Positions 60,895 through 64,000 of a stretch of 64,000 nt of DNA are shown one piece after another. The position numbers and the translations under genes are program-made. The DNA is from Paraspadella gotoi (Eukaryota > Chaetognatha). Location: contig CM119268.1 in assembly GCA_051294375.1 (NCBI GenBank), positions 6,705,232 through 6,769,231 of the forward strand, read 5' to 3'. The notes below the pieces were generated by a model that did no database searches, was not told the DNA's origin, and saw only the letters and a list, made by a program, of their open reading frames with translations. The stretch's first letter is position 1; each line of letters begins with the position of its first letter.

Positions 60895-63444
60895 TTCCTT
60901 GTATTTTTACAGTCGGCAGGTGAACCACGTTCCTCCTCTCTTCGCGTCAATTGATTCGAAAGGAGAATCGAATAAAAATGAAAAGAAAAATAGAAAATTA
61001 AAAATGAAAAAAAANNNNNNNNNNNNNNNNNNNNNNNNNNNNNNNNNNNNNNNNNNNNNNNNNNNNNNNNNNNNNNNNNNNNNNNNNNNNNNNNNNNNNN
61101 NNNNNNNNNNNNNNNNNNNNNNNNNNNNNNNNNNNNNNNNNNNNNNNNNNNNNNNNNNNNNNNNNNNNNNNNNNNNNNNNNNNNNNNNNNNNNNNNNNNN
61201 NNNNNNNNNNNNNNNNNNNNNNNNNNNNNNNNNNNNNNNNNNNNNNNNNNNNNNNNNNNNNNNNNNNNNNNNNNNNNNNNNNNNNNNNNNNNNNNNNNNN
61301 NNNNNNNNNNNNNNNNNNNNNNNNNNNNNNNNNNNNNNNNNNNNNNNNNNNNNNNNNNNNNNNNNNNNNNNNNNNNNNNNNNNNNNNNNNNNNNNNNNNN
61401 NNNNNNNNNNNNNNNNNNNNNNNNNNNNNNNNNNNNNNNNNNNNNNNNNNNNNNNNNNNNNNNNNNNNNNNNNNNNNNNNNNNNNNNNNNNNNNNNNNNN
61501 NNNNNNNNNNNNNNNNNNNNNNNNNNNNNNNNNNNNNNNNNNNNNNNNNNNNNNNNNNNNNNNNNNNNNNNNNNNNNNNNNNNNNNNNNNNNNNNNNNNN
61601 NNNNNNNNNNNNNNNNNNNNNNNNNNNNNNNNNNNNNNNNNNNNNNNNNNNNNNNNNNNNNNNNNNNNNNNNNNNNNNNNNAAAGATAAGTTCGAAACAA
61701 TGTCAACTAAATTATTTATGTAATTTTTTAACAATAACAATAGTAAATTGTAAAACTTGCTACGCTTTTTGTTTACAAATTGTACAAAAACAAGGAAATA
61801 GATCCACAATCTCGTTTCCTTTCCTTCTTCGCGTATTCGATCGACATCGAAAATTGTTTTCCTCGGGACGCTACACGCATCCTAGATTTCCGTATCGTGG
61901 GTCGTATCTCGAGATTATCTCGTAATTCAGAGCGTATCACGAGGATCGATCGAGGCGTATCATGGCGTAATTTGGGGCGTATCATGGGACGTATCACGGA
62001 TGACTCGTCCCGGCGTCGAAATCGATTATTCGTGTCGCGCGGCGTCGAAAAGACGAAGCGCGTGAAGATAAGATTTTCTCCCGCTGAGCGTCGTCTTCGC
62101 CGCGGGGGCGTTGGGAGGCGATACGACGACGATGACGACGAGGAGGACGATGACGACGACGATGACGACGATGACGACGACGATGACGACGATGACGACG
62201 ACGTTTAATTTCGCGGTCAAAATTGGCATCGAAGATGATATAATTCGCGGGAGACATAACAAATTAATTAAGGGGTCGCGTTGAGTTCTTCGAAGACGAT
62301 AATTAACCCTTGAGACGCATCGTTTAATGGAATAGGGTGGGGCGGGATAAATTTAATTTTATATCGTGGTAAAAAGTAGCTGAAATTTTGACGGTTTCAA
62401 AATGAATCAAAGTCGAGCGAGAAATTATTAATGAAGTAATATGAAAAATTCGGATGGAAGAAAGAGAGAAAGAATGAAAGAAAGAAAGAAAGAAAGAAAG
62501 AAAAAGAAAAGAAAGAAAGAAAGAAAGAAAAGAAAGAAAGAAGCCAATGCAATGTACTCTAGTTGTTGTTGTTAATTACTAAATCATTATAAAATGTCAT
62601 CATTAAATCCTCCTTTTCCTTTTCTTTCCTCCAGCGCAAACGCTCCGCCTCGAAATACGAAGATCCTCGAATCAAGAACTACATCAACCAACTGACGATT
62701 CACAACACCAACATCATCGACTTCTACCAAGTGAACCAAACCAACGTCGCCAACACTCTCAACGTCCACGCCCGCATCAACGCCCCCAACTCCGCCGCCA
62801 GCGCCCACAACGGCGTTCCCCATTGCCCGACGCCGACGGGCATCGCGCCTCATTGCCCGTCCGGCGCGAACTTCGTCGCCAGCCCGACCTCCCCGTCGTC
62901 CCAATCATCTCAAGTACTCTATCAACAGCACGCTCACCTATCGCCCGAGGAGGCGCAGCTTCAGCAGCACCAACAGCGATGCGACAGCAGCAACGCCAGC
63001 AGCTGCAGCAACCACAGCAACATCGCGCTTATCAGTCAGGAGGGCGACCAAGTCATCGACATCGAGTGTCCGCGAATCGGCAACATCGACTTTCAGAGCG
63101 ACTTCTTCGGACCCTTGAACTACGCCAACGCTCCCATGGCGCTCATCGGTCAGTGCCCGACTAGAATGGGCCAATCAGAAACGATGGAGATCGACTTGAC
63201 GGCTTCCTCTACGATGATTGGTCGAGATCCGAGAAGCGTAGCCCAATCACAGAACGAGATGGACTTGGGGTCGGCTTCGTCGACGCTGATTGGTCGAGAT
63301 TCGATGGTCGCGACAGAAGTCGTCGACTCGGACTTGTCGACCCAGAATTGGTTGTTGGCGCCGACGCACGGTGATCTGCCGACGCAGGGGTCCACAACGA
63401 CGGGTTACTGGCTGGGTGGAACCGTGACGCAGACAATCGTCTGA
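46572..63444 (+). CDS. gcm: GCM (glial cells missing) transcription factor, 7 exons, 976 aa
   Basis: Exons: 46572-47828, 48268-48522, 50607-50737, 51139-51260, 55115-55233, 55490-55726, 62635-63444. Phases match and total 977 codons. The GCM zinc DNA-binding domain spans roughly residues 493-645. It reads [31 protein letters not shown] (spelled GHQRFVYEK in full), [68 protein letters not shown] and KGTHDHDRP, carrying the Cys and His zinc ligands. GCM proteins bind ATGCGGGT-type sites and specify glia, haemocytes, placenta or parathyroid in different animals. Residues 1-490 are low complexity (His, Asp/Ser and Pro/Thr runs), including a SUMO-like VKME before the domain. The 330-residue C-terminus is Ser/Asn/Gln-rich, probably activating. 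Introns 4 and 6 are long and contain gaps and a false-looking duplication. ATG 46572 has good context (CGCCATGATG). Confidence 0.93.
50340..50431. repeat. (CT)n microsatellite in GCM intron 2
   Basis: An unbroken CT run of about 90 bp, 175 bp before the exon that opens the DNA-contacting part of the GCM domain. Confidence 0.95.
51505..54356. repeat. ~1.4-kb direct duplication around a gap in GCM intron 4
   Basis: Segment 51505-52898 and segment 52924-54356 run in parallel from CCTCTTCCTCCTCCTC to GGTTTCGATTCTTGCGTCAC-like sequence. They differ mostly by one-base insertions and deletions, separated by a 25-N gap. Each copy contains two CT tracts and stretches of poly-C. Indel-rich differences next to a gap point to two uncorrected copies of one locus, not a biological repeat. 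Confidence 0.8.
57515..57628. other. Assembly gap in GCM intron 6
   Basis: 114 N. The flanks are T-rich, and no exon is expected from the reading phase of the neighbouring exons. Confidence 0.95.
58651..58887. repeat. (GA)n microsatellite spanning a 182-N gap
   Basis: GA runs on both sides of N positions 58672-58853. The gap is most likely unresolved GA repeat. Confidence 0.9.
59403..59461. repeat. (GA)n microsatellite in GCM intron 6
   Basis: A GA run of about 58 bp with two interruptions. Confidence 0.95.
60855..60895. repeat. (CGT)n microsatellite
   Basis: At least 12 CGT units. Similar tracts occur at about 57751, 58430 and 60631, so the trinucleotide is common in this intron. Confidence 0.9.
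61015..61681. other. Assembly gap in GCM intron 6
   Basis: 667 N, the largest gap in the window. A small exon hidden here cannot be excluded, but the flanking exons join in phase without one. Confidence 0.95.
62118..62205. repeat. (GAC/GAT)n trinucleotide repeat
   Basis: Interrupted GAC/GAT units 430 bp before the last GCM exon. Poly-Asp or poly-Ile/Val ORFs across it are artefacts. A GAAA tract follows at 62458-62545. Confidence 0.9.
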
Positions 63445-63582
63445 ACCTCAAGAAAATCTCTCGTCCGTTTCACAATAGCGTGACAATCTTTACCGACAGC
63501 TTTTTCCAAAATTAGTGCAATATCATGTTTTGCTATATTTGTTTAGTATATTTTTCTACTTCTTTGGCTTTTAGGTTTTTAG

Positions 63583-63588
63583 AATAAA
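63583..63588 (+). terminator. Polyadenylation signal of the GCM gene
   Basis: AATAAA about 140 bp past the stop codon. The remaining 410 bp of the window show no coding sequence. Confidence 0.55.
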
Positions 63589-64000
63589 TATATAGGCGAT
63601 GCGCTCTCCGATTGTAGTTGCTGATAATCTTCAGTTGTGATATGTTTCAAATCTATGGCTTGTATGCGCACATCTTGTCAGTTGTAAATATTTGTCATTA
63701 TGGTGCTATTGATAAATTTTAACATTTATGTGGGGTAATTTAAATTTAACAGATAGCTGTAGCTACTATCGTGGCGTTCAAACAATCTAAAGTGTATTGA
63801 TCTCTTTAATATGTGCAGAATTAACAAGCTGGTCTTGAAATTAGTTTCGTAAAATGTTTAGCAGCATCGCGCTTTGAATATTTCTTACAATAACTTATTT
63901 ATTTTTTAAAAAGCCGAGTATTTCTTTTAGTCAATTAAGAATCAGAACGTTTTAGTAATGTTTAACTTGTTTTTCTTTTGATAAAATAACATGAAACTAT

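Noticed and set aside
61780-62208. 142-codon ORF ending in poly-Asp
   Set aside because: Driven by Arg-rich random frame plus a GAC/GAT repeat in the last GCM intron; no splice support.
1-64000. CRISPR arrays, prokaryotic operons, viral genes, rRNA
   Set aside because: None seen. Spliced genes and microsatellites show eukaryotic nuclear DNA, and the direct repeats present are simple repeats or assembly duplicates.

Overview
The window is nuclear DNA of an invertebrate animal. Its genes are split by short GT-AG introns (about 50 bp to several kb). The intergenic DNA is AT-rich, and CT/GA, CTTT and CGT microsatellites are abundant. Animal-specific families (a GCM transcription factor, an arrestin, HPS1, a PTTG1IP-like protein, a germinal-centre kinase III) place it in Metazoa, most likely a protostome. 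I cannot name the phylum with confidence. Five runs of N, two of them flanked by near-identical sequence, show a draft assembly.

Layout. Positions 118-8599 hold four minus-strand genes packed head to tail with gaps of 108 to 265 bp. In transcription order they are PAM16 (import-motor subunit), mitochondrial ribosomal protein L36, an AFG2A/SPATA5 AAA+ ATPase, and an unplaced protein kinase with a long acidic tail. A quiet stretch follows, then a GCKIII (MST3/4/YSK1-type) kinase at 10682-13264, also on the minus strand. From 13265 to 23283 there is about 10 kb without a gene. It carries hairpins, a small TIR element, a foldback element and an odd compositional island.

A plus-strand gene at 23284-28245 encodes an 869-residue low-complexity protein I do not recognise. 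At 29070-36840 a minus-strand gene for a 207-residue unrecognised protein has a 6.35 kb intron. That intron contains two complete plus-strand genes: a single-exon PTTG1IP homologue and a 15-exon HPS1 (BLOC-3 subunit). At 38826-42946 is a plus-strand arrestin with a long N-terminal coiled-coil extension and no C-tail. At 46572-63444 is a 7-exon glial-cells-missing (GCM) gene whose DNA-binding domain lies after about 490 extra residues.

I rebuilt exon chains by hand from splice sites and reading phase. Totals divide by three for the kinase, GCKIII, the 869-aa gene, the 207-aa gene, HPS1, arrestin and GCM. The AFG2A exons between 6372 and 6002 remain uncertain. The genes do not form one pathway. 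The points most worth following are the compact mitochondrial/ribosome-linked cluster, the two nested genes, the unusual arrestin and GCM architectures, and the two unrecognised proteins.
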